A stretch of 64,000 bases of DNA from Halomonas fontilapidosi (GTDB lineage Bacteria; Pseudomonadota; Gammaproteobacteria; Pseudomonadales; Halomonadaceae), in assembly GCF_014192285.1 (NCBI RefSeq), contig NZ_JACHXQ010000008.1, positions 1 through 64,000 of the forward strand. The letters are read 5' to 3'. Within the stretch, counting starts at the first letter, position 1. Every line of letters begins with the position of its first letter. The notes under the pieces are model-generated. The model had not been told where the DNA came from, did no database searches, and worked only from the letters and a program-made list of their open reading frames with translations. Position numbers and translations under genes: made by a program. Below are positions 43,166 to 54,523 of this stretch, piece after piece.

Positions 43166-43639
43166 TCAACGGCGTTTGGGCAGGACCACCACCCGGGTAC
43201 CGGAGGCGATATCCGGCCAGCCACGTTTCTCGCCATCGACAAGAATCCACAGGTAGCCCAGGCCAAAGGCCGCCAGGGAGATGCCGGCCACCAGAAAGCG
43301 CTGCAGCGCCTGGAGGCCGGTGATCGAGCAGCCGTCGGGGGTCTGCACGCGAAGGCGCCAGGCCTGCATGCCCAGCGTCATGCCCCCGCGGGTCCAGAAG
43401 TAGGCGAAGAAGGCAAAGGCCGTCACCGCCATCAGCAGGCGCAGCGAGACCACCTGGGCGATTCCCGTGCCGACCTGATCCGCCGGCACCTCCAGTAATA
43501 GCCGCACCACGGCCAGGTGCGCCGATGCAATGAGGATCCACAGCGCCAATACCAGCAATCCATCGTAGAGCATGGCGCCCAGCCGCCGGCCAAGGCCGGC
43601 CGGCCAGACATCGTCGAGTTGGTCGAAACGTCGTTGCAT
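43166..43639 (-). CDS. RDD family membrane protein
   Basis: 157 aa with about three membrane helices. The RDD-type N-terminus reads LGRRLGAMLYDGLLVLALW, and the TLGMQAWRLRV block is characteristic. Function is unknown; some relatives have been linked to ion or osmolyte transport in halophiles. It follows lptG after 12 bp and may be co-transcribed. Confidence 0.85.
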   Translation of the reverse strand: MQRRFDQLDDVWPAGLGRRLGAMLYDGLLVLALWILIASAHLAVVRLLLEVPADQVGTGIAQVVSLRLLMAVTAFAFFAYFWTRGGMTLGMQAWRLRVQTPDGCSITGLQALQRFLVAGISLAAFGLGYLWILVDGEKRGWPDIASGTRVVVLPKRR

Positions 43640-43651
43640 GAAGACCTCGGT

Positions 43652-44716
43652 TCAGCCGGTACGGCGTAACAGATAGAACCCCACTCCGGCACACAGCAGG
43701 GTGGGCGCCAGCACCGCCCAGACCGGCGAGAAGCCGAATACCGTGGAGGCGGGCCCCAGCAGGTCCTGGAGGTACTTGAAGAGCAGGCCGGTAATCACAC
43801 CGTAGAAGACCCGCGTGCCGGCGGCCACGCTGCGCAGGGGGCCGAACACGAAGGAGGCGGCGACCAGCACCAGCGACGCCATGGTCAACGGCATCAGCAT
43901 CTTCTGCCAGAAATAGAGCAGCGGCTGGGTTGCCTGCTGGCCCTGGTCGCGGAGGTAGCGCGCGTAGGCCCACAGCTCGCTGGGCGCCTGACTCTCCACG
44001 TCGCGCAGCAGCCGGTCGAGCAGGGACGGCGTCATGGCGGTCTCCCAGCCCAGGGTAGCGTGGTGCTCGACCTCGGTGCGCGCCTCATGGAAGCGTGTCA
44101 CCGCCACGTCTTGCAGTTGCCAGTGGCCATCGCGCCATACCGCCCGCCGGGCACTCATCGCCTCGCGCAGGGCCTTGTCCTCGAAGCGGTAGCGGGTCAG
44201 GTCGAGCACGGTATCATCGGCGCGGATCGCCCCGAAGCGATAGAAGCTGTCGCCTTCGCGCTGCCAGCCGCCACGCTGGGTGAGCACCGCGCCCTCGCCC
44301 TGCATCTGTTCGAGGCGCCAGGCACTGGCAAACTGCTCGGTGCGCGGGCTGACGAACTCGGCGATGACCAGCACCACCAGGATCACCAGGATGATCGGCT
44401 TCATCACCCCCCAGAGGATGCGGACCAGCGAGCGTCCGGCGGCGCGCATCACCGTCAGCTCGTTGCTCGATGCCATGCTGCCCATGCCGATCAGTGCCCC
44501 GATCAGCACGCCCACCGGGGCATACTGGTAGAAGCGCCAGGGAAGACGCATCAGCAGATAGAGCAATACCTCAAAGGCGCCGTAGTCGCCTTCCACGTCG
44601 CCGAGATCGTTGATGTAGGTGATCACCAGATCGAGGCCCAGCAGCACCACTTGCACCACGATGATCGCGCCCAGCACGTTACGGGCGATATAGCCATCAA
44701 GCCGGTCGATGATCAT
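43652..44716 (-). CDS. lptG: LPS export ABC transporter permease LptG
   Basis: 354 aa YjgP/YjgQ-family permease with six membrane helices around a periplasmic beta-jellyroll domain. With LptF and the LptB ATPase it extracts lipopolysaccharide from the inner membrane. The ATG at 44716 overlaps the lptF stop (ATGA) and gives MIIDRLDGYIARNVL, matching the family N-terminus. Confidence 0.95.
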   Translation of the reverse strand: MIIDRLDGYIARNVLGAIIVVQVVLLGLDLVITYINDLGDVEGDYGAFEVLLYLLMRLPWRFYQYAPVGVLIGALIGMGSMASSNELTVMRAAGRSLVRILWGVMKPIILVILVVLVIAEFVSPRTEQFASAWRLEQMQGEGAVLTQRGGWQREGDSFYRFGAIRADDTVLDLTRYRFEDKALREAMSARRAVWRDGHWQLQDVAVTRFHEARTEVEHHATLGWETAMTPSLLDRLLRDVESQAPSELWAYARYLRDQGQQATQPLLYFWQKMLMPLTMASLVLVAASFVFGPLRSVAAGTRVFYGVITGLLFKYLQDLLGPASTVFGFSPVWAVLAPTLLCAGVGFYLLRRTG

Positions 44717-45795
44717 CCGCTCATCCCCTTGTGCTGAGCCCGAACCATCATCACCAGGCCGATGGCCAGGAAGCCGCCATGAATCGGCCACATCCCCACC
44801 GTCACCGGCCAGCTGCCGCGGCCGATGGCGTCCAGCGCCGCCAGTAGCAGGCTGAGGTAGGCCACATAGAGGAAGATGGCCGGCAACAGCTTGGCAAAAC
44901 GCCCCTGACGAGGGTTGACGCGGGACAGTGGCATGGCCAGCAACGTCAGGATGAAGACCATCAGCGGCAGGCCCAGCCGCCACTGCAGCTGGGCCCGCGC
45001 CGGCAGGGCATCGTCGGCAAACAGCGCGACGGTAGACGCATATTCAGGCGAGTCGAGGTCGGCCTGTTCGACCGCCCCCGAGAGGCGCACTGCGTAGGTG
45101 CCGAACACCAGTCGCTCGGCCTCGGCCCGCCCGGGGTCGACGCTATAGCGCTGGCCGTCGGCGAGCACCAGGAAGCGGCTGCCCGTTTCCGGGTCGACGG
45201 TCTGGTAGCCGGTTTCGGCACGCGTGATCGCGCTCTCCGGGGTACCATCGCCGCGAGATTGCCGCTCGCTGATAAAGACTTCCTGCATGCGGCTCTGGTC
45301 CTCGTTGATGCCCTCGATATAGGCCGTGCGACCGCCGCCGAAGCCCTGGAAGCGCCCCGGTGCCAGAGCGGAAAAGTCGAGCTGGCTGCGCTGCTCCTCG
45401 AGCAGCACCTCGTTGTGCAGGGCACCGGCCGGCGTCAGCCAGAGGCTGCACAGCCCTACCAGCGCCGCCACCAGGGTAGCCGGCACCAGGCTGACCTGCA
45501 GCAGGCGATTGGGGCTGGTGCCACAGGCCACCAGCACGGTGATCTCGCTGTTGAGGTAGAGCTGACCATAGGCCAGCAGGATGCCCAGGAAGAAGGCCAG
45601 CGGCAGGATCAGTTCGAGAAACCCCGGCAAATGGAAGAGCATCAGGGTGCCAAGGATACTCGCCGGGATGTCGCCCTCGGCGGCATTGGAGAAGTAGCGG
45701 ATGAAGCGGCTGCCCATGATCACCAGCAACAGCACACCGGCCACGGCGGCCATGGTCAGCAGGATCTCGCGGGTCAGATAACGGAATATGATCAA
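44713..45795 (-). CDS. lptF: LPS export ABC transporter permease LptF
   Basis: 360 aa, partner of LptG and of the same architecture. The frame is open upstream, but the family N-terminus is M-I-I-F-R-Y-L; here it is read from a TTG preceded by GGGAGA five bases away. Upstream in-frame ATGs would add unconserved residues. It is divergent from pepA, the standard lptFG / pepA arrangement. Confidence 0.93.
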   Translation of the reverse strand: MIIFRYLTREILLTMAAVAGVLLLVIMGSRFIRYFSNAAEGDIPASILGTLMLFHLPGFLELILPLAFFLGILLAYGQLYLNSEITVLVACGTSPNRLLQVSLVPATLVAALVGLCSLWLTPAGALHNEVLLEEQRSQLDFSALAPGRFQGFGGGRTAYIEGINEDQSRMQEVFISERQSRGDGTPESAITRAETGYQTVDPETGSRFLVLADGQRYSVDPGRAEAERLVFGTYAVRLSGAVEQADLDSPEYASTVALFADDALPARAQLQWRLGLPLMVFILTLLAMPLSRVNPRQGRFAKLLPAIFLYVAYLSLLLAALDAIGRGSWPVTVGMWPIHGGFLAIGLVMMVRAQHKGMSG

Positions 45796-45932
45796 CGCTG
45801 TCTCCCGGCTCGGCCCCCCGCGGGGCCCGGCCATCTTCCATGCAATGACGCCTTGCCTTGGGTACACTGGGACGACTCGGCAACGTGCCGGCATTATCCA
45901 GAATCCCTCTTCGCTTGTCTCGTGGAGCCACA

Positions 45933-47453
45933 ATGGAATTCCCTGTTCAGACGGCCAATCCCGCCAAGGCCGAGACGGCCTGTCTCGTGGTACCGGTATT
46001 CAAGGACGGGCCGCTGCTGCCCACCGCCGCCAAGCTTGACGATGTCAGCGAGCGGCTGATCGGCCAGCTGATCGAGCGCGGCGACTTCGATGCCAAGCTG
46101 GGCAATGTGCTGATGGTTCCCTTCGCCCCGGGGCTCAATGCCGATCGTCTGATGCTGGTAGGGCTTGGCGAGCGCGAAAGCTGCCGGGAACGCGCCTTCC
46201 GCAAGGCGCTCGATGCCGCCTTCAGCGCCCTGGCAGCGCTGCCCGTTGAAGACGTCGCCGTGGCCTTTACCGACGTGCCGGTGCCGGAGCGCGCCTGCGA
46301 CTGGAAGGCCCGCATGGTAGCCGAGGCGGCCCATCGCGCCGTCTACCGCTTCGACGCCTTCAAGTCGGACAAAGCCCCGGCGCCTCAGCTCGCCCGCGTC
46401 ACCCTGCTGGTCAACGAGCAGGGCGTTGCCGAAGCGGCCCGTCAGGGCGGACGCATCGGCGATGCCATCGGCCAGGGGGTGGCCACCACGCGTACCCTGG
46501 GTAACCTGCCGGGCAATGTCTGCACCCCGCGCTACCTGGCCGAGCAGGCCGAGTCCCTGGGTCAGGGAAGCGGCGGTGCGCTGTCCGTGGAGATTCTCGA
46601 CGAGGAGGCCCTGGAGCGCCTGGGCGCCCACAGCCTGCTCTCCGTCGGCCGCGGCAGCGAGCAACCCTCGCGACTCATCGTCATGAGCTACCAGGGCGCC
46701 GACAACCCTGACGACGCGCCGCATGTGCTGGTCGGAAAGGGCATCACCTTCGATACCGGCGGCATCTCGCTCAAGCCCGGCGAGGGCATGGACGAGATGA
46801 AGTTCGACATGTGCGGGGCCGCCAGCGTATTTGGCACCGTCACCGCCATCCTGGCCCTCAAGCCCAGGATCAACCTGGTAGCCATCGTCGCCGCCGCCGA
46901 GAACATGCCCGACGGCCGTGCCACCAAGCCCGGCGACATCATCAAGACGCTCAAGGGCCTCTCCGTGGAGGTGCTCAATACCGACGCCGAGGGGCGCCTG
47001 GTGCTATGTGACGCCCTGACCTACGCCGAACGTTTCGAGCCGGCCAGCGTGATCGACATCGCGACCCTCACCGGCGCCGCCATCATCGCCCTGGGTCATC
47101 ATGCCACCGGTCTGCTTGCCAACGACGACGATCTGGCGCTGGATCTGCTGGACGCCGGCGAAACCGCCTGGGATCGGGCCTGGCACCTGCCGCTGTGGGA
47201 CGAATACCAGGAACAGCTCGACTCCAACTTCGCCGACCTGGCCAACATCGGCGGGCGCCCGGCGGGCACCATTACCGCCGCCTGCTTCCTTTCGCGCTTC
47301 GCCGACACGTTTCCCTGGGCTCACCTGGACATCGCCGGTACGGCCTGGGCCTCTGGCAAGGAGAAAGGCGCCAGTGGTCGGCCGGTGGGGCTGCTGACGC
47401 AGTACCTGCTCGACCGCGAGGCCGATCACGAGGTCGAGATCAGCGAGGACTGA
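45933..47453 (+). CDS. pepA: Leucyl aminopeptidase PepA
   Basis: 506 aa M17 peptidase. The two-metal site lies in GKGITFDTGGIS (Lys, Asp), DEMKFDMCGAA and NTDAEGRLVLCD (Asp, Glu, catalytic Arg). It cleaves N-terminal residues from peptides, and in E. coli it also binds DNA at cer and carAB. GGAG ten bases upstream supports the start MEFPVQTANP. Its usual follower holC is separated from it by ilvE here. Confidence 0.96.
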   Translation: MEFPVQTANPAKAETACLVVPVFKDGPLLPTAAKLDDVSERLIGQLIERGDFDAKLGNVLMVPFAPGLNADRLMLVGLGERESCRERAFRKALDAAFSALAALPVEDVAVAFTDVPVPERACDWKARMVAEAAHRAVYRFDAFKSDKAPAPQLARVTLLVNEQGVAEAARQGGRIGDAIGQGVATTRTLGNLPGNVCTPRYLAEQAESLGQGSGGALSVEILDEEALERLGAHSLLSVGRGSEQPSRLIVMSYQGADNPDDAPHVLVGKGITFDTGGISLKPGEGMDEMKFDMCGAASVFGTVTAILALKPRINLVAIVAAAENMPDGRATKPGDIIKTLKGLSVEVLNTDAEGRLVLCDALTYAERFEPASVIDIATLTGAAIIALGHHATGLLANDDDLALDLLDAGETAWDRAWHLPLWDEYQEQLDSNFADLANIGGRPAGTITAACFLSRFADTFPWAHLDIAGTAWASGKEKGASGRPVGLLTQYLLDREADHEVEISED

Positions 47454-47598
47454 TTCGCCCCGTCAGGGTTGCCTTTTGCCGATGGTGACCTTTTCATATG
47501 AGTTGTCGACTTCCATGCTCCGGGCCCTTGCCGGCCCGGCACCCAGTTTTGTGCCGAGGGCGCCCGGATGCGCCCCGCCAGTAGCGGAGACCCTTGCC

Positions 47599-48699
47599 GT
47601 GTCCATCGAACGCTTTTCCGTGAGTCCTTCCACCCAGCCGACCGCGGCGCAGATCCGCGACGATATCCTCGACAATCCTGGCTTCGGTCGCTACTTCACC
47701 GATCATATGGCACATGTCCGCTGGACCCTCGATGCCGGCTGGCATGGTCATGAGGTGCGCCCCTACGGCCCGCTGACCCTGGACCCCGCCGCTGCCGTGC
47801 TGCACTACGGCCAGGAGATCTTCGAGGGCGTGAAGGCCTACCGCCATGCCGACGGCTCAGTGTGGACCTTCCGCCCCGAGAAGAACGCCGAGCGCTTCCG
47901 CCGCAGTGCGCGTCGCCTGGCCCTGCCGGAGCTCTCCGACGAGGACTTCGTTGACTCCCTGCGCGCCCTGCTGGCCCAGGACCAGGCCTGGGTACCCACG
48001 CCCGCCAGCGAGGCCGACGAGTCGAGCCTCTATCTGCGGCCCTTCATGATCGCCAGCGAGACCTTCCTCGGCGTACGCCCGTCCCACGAGGTCGACTACT
48101 ACGTGATCGCCTCGCCTGCCGCCGCCTATTTTCAAGGCGGCGTAAAGCCGGTCTCCATCTGGCTCTCCTCGCACTACAAGCGCGCCGCGCCCGGCGGCAC
48201 CGGATTCGCCAAGTGCGGCGGCAACTATGCCGCCTCCCTGGCGGCCCAGAAGGAAGCCGCGGCCCACGACTGCAGCCAGGTGGCCTTCCTCGACGCCGCC
48301 GAGAACAAGTGGGTCGAGGAACTCGGCGGCATGAACCTGTTCTTCGTGTTCCGCGACGGCCGCATCGTCACCCCGCGTCTCACCGACACCATCCTCGAGG
48401 GCGTGACGCGCGACTCGGTGCTGACCCTGGCCAAGGACGAGGGCCTGACCCCGGAGGAGCGCCCGATCAGCATCGACGAGTGGCGCGAAGGGGCCGCCTC
48501 CGGCGAGATCACCGAGATCTTCGCCTGCGGCACGGCAGCGGTCATCACGCCGGTGGGCGAGCTGGTCACCGAGAGCGACCGTATCCGCCTCTCCGCCCAG
48601 CGCGACAATGAGATGGCCAAGCGTCTGCGCACCCGCCTGCTCGACCTGCAGTATGGTCGCAGCGAGGATACGCGAGGCTGGCTGACCCGGCTGGTATGA
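47599..48699 (+). CDS. ilvE: Branched-chain amino acid aminotransferase IlvE (type II)
   Basis: 366 aa class IV PLP enzyme of the long (eukaryote-like) BCAT type. The PLP lysine is Lys205 in FAKCGGNYAASL; LHYGQEIFEGVKAYR and EELGGMNLFFVF are present. It makes valine, leucine and isoleucine from their keto acids. The GTG start preceded by GGAGA gives VSIERFSVSPSTQ; an ATG at 47476 would add 41 unconserved residues. It lies between pepA and holC, followed by a dispersed repeat element. Confidence 0.92.
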   Translation: MSIERFSVSPSTQPTAAQIRDDILDNPGFGRYFTDHMAHVRWTLDAGWHGHEVRPYGPLTLDPAAAVLHYGQEIFEGVKAYRHADGSVWTFRPEKNAERFRRSARRLALPELSDEDFVDSLRALLAQDQAWVPTPASEADESSLYLRPFMIASETFLGVRPSHEVDYYVIASPAAAYFQGGVKPVSIWLSSHYKRAAPGGTGFAKCGGNYAASLAAQKEAAAHDCSQVAFLDAAENKWVEELGGMNLFFVFRDGRIVTPRLTDTILEGVTRDSVLTLAKDEGLTPEERPISIDEWREGAASGEITEIFACGTAAVITPVGELVTESDRIRLSAQRDNEMAKRLRTRLLDLQYGRSEDTRGWLTRLV

Positions 48700-48751
48700 C
48701 AGCGAGGCCACTGCAGCGGTCCGCCAGGGCCCCGGCTATCACCACCGCGGC

Positions 48752-48864
48752 GAGGGGTGCCTAAGGGCAGGCCGACGCGGAGGTCCGACGCCAGGGATGG
48801 CGTCGGTAGCGTACAGGTACGTATTCACAGTGCCTCCGCAAAGGCCTGCCCTAAGGGAAAGCCC
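48752..48864 (+). repeat. Dispersed 113-bp element, copy 1
   Basis: It has inverted ends (CCTAAGGGCAGGCC...GCGGAGG against its complement at 48833-48856, 20 of 24 matching) and a central perfect hairpin CCGACGCCA-GGGA-TGGCGTCGG. About 90% identity over a 62-bp core links it to copy 2 at 53860, which is in the opposite orientation. It lies between ilvE and holC. No protein is encoded. Confidence 0.88.
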
Positions 48865-48878
48865 CGGGAAGACTCAGA

Positions 48879-49325
48879 ATGACCCAAGTCGACTTCTACA
48901 TCCTTCCCGATACCACGCTCGAGGCCCGCCTGCTCTTCGCCTGCCGGCTGGCAGAGACGATCTATCGCAAGGGCTACCGGCTGCACCTGCATGCCGAGGA
49001 CGAGGCTATGGCCCGGGACCTGGACGACCGGCTCTGGACCTTCCGGGACGACGCCTACGTGCCACACGCCCTGTCGGGAAGTGAGGCAGCAGACAGCGTA
49101 CCGGTGACCATCGGCTGGCAAGACCTGCCCATGGTCGGCGAACCGCCCCAGGCGCTGCTCAACCTGCATCCCGGCATTCCCGAATGGTTCTCGCGCTTCG
49201 AGCGGGTCGCCGAGATCATCAACCAGCACCAGGACGTGCTCACCGCCAAGCGCGAGTGCTGGCAGACCTACCGCAAGCGCGGCTACCCGGTTACTCCACA
49301 CCAGCTCAAGGGCCAGTCGGGCTGA
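48879..49325 (+). CDS. holC: DNA polymerase III chi subunit HolC
   Basis: 148 aa. The N-terminus VDFYILPDTTLEARLLFACRL and the C-terminal block AEIINQHQDVLTAKRECWQTYR are typical of chi. Chi links the clamp loader (through psi) to single-strand binding protein. It starts 15 bp after the dispersed repeat element and precedes valS, as in most gammaproteobacteria. Confidence 0.92.
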   Translation: MTQVDFYILPDTTLEARLLFACRLAETIYRKGYRLHLHAEDEAMARDLDDRLWTFRDDAYVPHALSGSEAADSVPVTIGWQDLPMVGEPPQALLNLHPGIPEWFSRFERVAEIINQHQDVLTAKRECWQTYRKRGYPVTPHQLKGQSG

Positions 49326-49351
49326 CGCCTCCCCCGGCGTCACGCTATAAT
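49322..49351 (+). promoter_or_regulatory. Candidate valS promoter
   Basis: CTGACG and a perfect TATAAT are 18 bp apart. A 7-bp inverted repeat TGACGCC-N6-GGCGTCA (49323-49342) starts at the holC stop codon and covers the -35/spacer region. It could be a holC 3' hairpin or an operator. Confidence 0.5.
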
Positions 49352-49442
49352 CGGGCCCATTTTTTCAGTATCCCCGGCACCCTGGCAGCGCCCGCAAGCG
49401 CGCGGCCATGGGTCGGTGCCACCTCCTCGACCCGGAACGCCC

Positions 49443-52304
<2,862 letters not shown>

Positions 52305-52327
52305 TCGCTGCCCACTCCCCCCAGCCA

Positions 52328-52354
52328 CAAGGGCCCGCCAACGGCGGGCCCTTG
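52328..52354 (+). terminator. Terminator after valS
   Basis: CAAGGGCCCGCC pairs with GGCGGGCCCTTG (12 bp, AAC loop), followed by a short T-containing tail. It lies between convergent valS and the META-domain gene and may act on both strands. Confidence 0.75.
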
Positions 52355-52380
52355 TCGTTCAGGGGGCGGTCGCTACGGGA

Positions 52381-52830
52381 TCAGTCGACGCGTCGCCAGC
52401 CGCCCAGCACCCGCTGGTCGGGACCGAAGAACACCAGCCGGTCGTGGTCGATCAGGTAACGATAGGCGTTCTCCAGCATGCCGGTCACGCGGGCGGCGTC
52501 CTCGGCCCGGGGGCAGGCACGCCGGGTGGTGGCCAGCTCCGAGAATTCGATGCGGTTGTTCTCGCCCAGCGCGGCCCGGCCGATCAGTCGGTTGCAGCCG
52601 TCGCTGCCGCTCACCCGGCCATCGCGGTCGATCACGAAATGGGGACGCTCCGGCATCTCGAGACGCTCGTTGGTGCCCACCAGCAGCAGGTTCCAGCGCT
52701 GGTCGACTACCGGCCCCTCGAGCCGGGCCGTGGGGTCATCGATCTGGGGAGCCGGACGGCTGCTGCAGGCGGCCAGCAGCAGGGCGCCAGCCGCGAGCAG
52801 CAGCGTGTTGCGTAACGATTTGATCATCAT
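52381..52830 (-). CDS. META-domain (HslJ-like) lipoprotein
   Basis: 149 aa. The lipoprotein signal ends in LLAAC with Cys22. The META-domain pattern GSDGCNRLIGRA and ATTRRACP..A follows. Relatives such as HslJ have been linked to heat shock and novobiocin resistance. AAGGAAG precedes the start; a second Met directly follows the first. It is divergent from the DoxX gene. Confidence 0.85.
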   Translation of the reverse strand: MMIKSLRNTLLLAAGALLLAACSSRPAPQIDDPTARLEGPVVDQRWNLLLVGTNERLEMPERPHFVIDRDGRVSGSDGCNRLIGRAALGENNRIEFSELATTRRACPRAEDAARVTGMLENAYRYLIDHDRLVFFGPDQRVLGGWRRVD

Positions 52831-52873
52831 GGTATCTTCCTTGAGGCATGAGGCGATTGCCCAGGCACCAAGC

Positions 52874-52891
52874 TTGCCCCAGCTGGGGCAA
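52874..52891. repeat. Perfect 18-bp palindrome TTGCCCCAGCTGGGGCAA
   Basis: It lies in the 99-bp divergent gap between the META lipoprotein and DoxX genes, about 45 bp from each start. The position suits an operator or a shared regulatory site. Confidence 0.85.
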
Positions 52892-52929
52892 CGAGACAAT
52901 TCCCCCGCTCCACCGCTCCTTGTTCCCCC

Positions 52930-53346
52930 ATGAGGCCCCGCATGCTTCACGCGCTCCACAACGATGCCCTCGGCAAGCTGATCCTGCGACTCACCGTGGC
53001 CGGCCTGCTGCTGCCCCATGGGCTGACCAAGCTGCTCGACCCGGGCAGCCTGACCGGGATTGGCAACACCCTGACCGGCCAGGGCCTGCCGACCGTACTC
53101 GCCTACGGCGTGCTGATCGGCGAAGTGGTAGCGCCGCTGATGGCGCTGGTCGGCTGGCGAAGCCGTGTGGCGGGGCTGCTGATGGCCGCCAACATGGTGG
53201 TGGCCATCTTCCTGGTACACATGGGGGAGGTCACCGCCTTCAAGGACAACGGCGGCTGGGCCCTGGAGCTGCAGGGCTTCTTCCTGTTCGGCGCCCTGGC
53301 GCTGGTCTTCCTGGGCAGCGGACGGATGGCCTGGCGACCGGACTGA
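52930..53346 (+). CDS. DoxX family membrane protein
   Basis: 138 aa with four predicted membrane helices. The family blocks LILRLTVAGLLLPHG, LIGEVVAPLMALVG and ALELQGFFLFGALALVFLG are present. The role is unclear; actinobacterial DoxX joins oxidative-stress membrane complexes. An ATG 12 bp downstream, preceded by GAGG, is an equally good start. Confidence 0.85.
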   Translation: MRPRMLHALHNDALGKLILRLTVAGLLLPHGLTKLLDPGSLTGIGNTLTGQGLPTVLAYGVLIGEVVAPLMALVGWRSRVAGLLMAANMVVAIFLVHMGEVTAFKDNGGWALELQGFFLFGALALVFLGSGRMAWRPD

Positions 53347-53376
53347 GCCTGCCACCCGGACACCGAGCCCTGGCGA

Positions 53377-53817
53377 TTACCAGGTACCCGTGTTTTCCAT
53401 GGAAGCCCAAGGCTCTTTCGGTTCCTGGGGTTCCCCCTTCTGGAGCAACTCGACGGAGATATTGTCGGGACTTCTGACGAAGGCCATGTGGCCGTCCCGG
53501 GGCGGACGGTTGATGGTCACCCCATTCGCCTGCAGGTGCTCGCAGAGGGCATAGATGTCGTCCACCCGGTAGGCCAGGTGGCCGAAGTTGCGCCCGCCGC
53601 TGTACTCCTCGGGATCCCAGTTCCAGGTCAGCTCCAGCTCTGGCGCCTTGAGCTCGGCGGAGCGGGCCTCGTCCTCCGGCGCGGCCAGGAAGACCAGGGT
53701 GAAGCGGCCCTTCTCGCTCTCCTTGCGACGCACCTCGCTCAGGCCGAGCAGGTCGCAGTAGAAGTGCAGCGAGGCGTCGAGGTCGCTGACGCGCACCATG
53801 GTATGCAGGTACTGCAT
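53377..53817 (-). CDS. gloA: Lactoylglutathione lyase (glyoxalase I)
   Basis: 146 aa. Metal ligands are His5 (MQYLHTMVRV), Glu in ELELTWNW, His in FGHLAY and Glu in ISVELLQ. It converts the methylglyoxal-glutathione hemithioacetal to S-lactoylglutathione. The ATG after AAGGAG is used. The same frame stays open upstream into the dispersed repeat element at 53860-53972, so longer start calls are misleading. Confidence 0.94.
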   Translation of the reverse strand: MQYLHTMVRVSDLDASLHFYCDLLGLSEVRRKESEKGRFTLVFLAAPEDEARSAELKAPELELTWNWDPEEYSGGRNFGHLAYRVDDIYALCEHLQANGVTINRPPRDGHMAFVRSPDNISVELLQKGEPQEPKEPWASMENTGTW

Positions 53818-53859
53818 GGCCAACTCCTTGTCGTTTAGAGCGAAACTATCTAGTGGAAC

Positions 53860-53972
53860 GGGGGCTTTACTGGCGACAAGCCTTTCCGGAGGCGCTTTGA
53901 ATACTTCCCTGTACGCTACCGACGCCATCCCTGGCGTAGGACCTCCTCCAAGGCTTGTCCCCAGCGCCCCTC
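53860..53972 (-). repeat. Dispersed 113-bp element, copy 2
   Basis: Same length as copy 1 (48752) but reversed. Its ends CTGGCGACAAGCC and GGCTTGTCCCCAG are inverted repeats. The core TACGCCAGGGATGGCGTCGG (minus strand) matches copy 1 except at its first base. It sits 42 bp upstream of the gloA start and downstream of the DUF411 gene, where it may carry or separate promoters. Confidence 0.88.
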
Positions 53973-53994
53973 TCTATTGCTGGGTCAGTTCGGA

Positions 53995-54444
53995 TCAATG
54001 GGTGTATTCGGAGAAGATGGCCGGCGTGCGGTCGTCATGACGCCAGCCCAGCACCGCGTAGTCGTCCTGACGGCCAGTCTCCATGCCCGGAGATCCGTGG
54101 GGCATGCCCGGCACCGCGAGGCCCGCCATTTCGGGCTGCTCGTCCAGCAGGCGGCGGATGTCGGCCGCCGGGACATGGCCCTCGATCACGTAGCCGTCCA
54201 CCACCGCGGTGTGGCAGGAGGCGAGCTCGGGCGAGACGCCATGCTCGATCTTCACCGCCCGCATATCGCGGGTCTCGTGCTGTGTGACCTCGAAGCCCTC
54301 GGCCTCCAGGTGCTCGGCCCAGGCGGTGCAGCATCCGCAGTTGGGGTCCTTGTGCATCTCCACCACGGGCGTCTCGGCCCAAGCGGGAATGGCAATGACG
54401 GCCAGCAAGGCGCCGGCGAAGGTCTGGCGTAGCGGTGATGTCAT
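53995..54444 (-). CDS. DUF411 periplasmic metal-binding protein
   Basis: 149 aa. The signal peptide ends AWA at about residue 23, followed by the family motif DPNCGCCTAW and later SCHTAVVDGYVIEGHVP and GLAVPGMPHGSPGME. DUF411 proteins are often found with copper-resistance genes, which suggests copper binding. None is adjacent here; gloA lies downstream beyond the repeat element. Confidence 0.87.
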   Translation of the reverse strand: MTSPLRQTFAGALLAVIAIPAWAETPVVEMHKDPNCGCCTAWAEHLEAEGFEVTQHETRDMRAVKIEHGVSPELASCHTAVVDGYVIEGHVPAADIRRLLDEQPEMAGLAVPGMPHGSPGMETGRQDDYAVLGWRHDDRTPAIFSEYTH

Positions 54445-54523
54445 GACGGGTACTCCCCGGTATAAGGTATCGGCACGATTGTCGGCCACCTCCCGACCCC
54501 ACTGCCACCCCCGGAGCAACAGC

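Noticed and set aside
48752..48864. 113-bp element considered as an insertion sequence
   Set aside because: It is far too short for a transposase and no transposase gene lies in the window. It is kept as a non-coding dispersed element.
49323..49342. TGACGCC-N6-GGCGTCA considered as a SOS or phage operator
   Set aside because: It does not match the LexA box (CTG-N10-CAG) and starts at the holC stop codon. A plain 3' hairpin is as likely.
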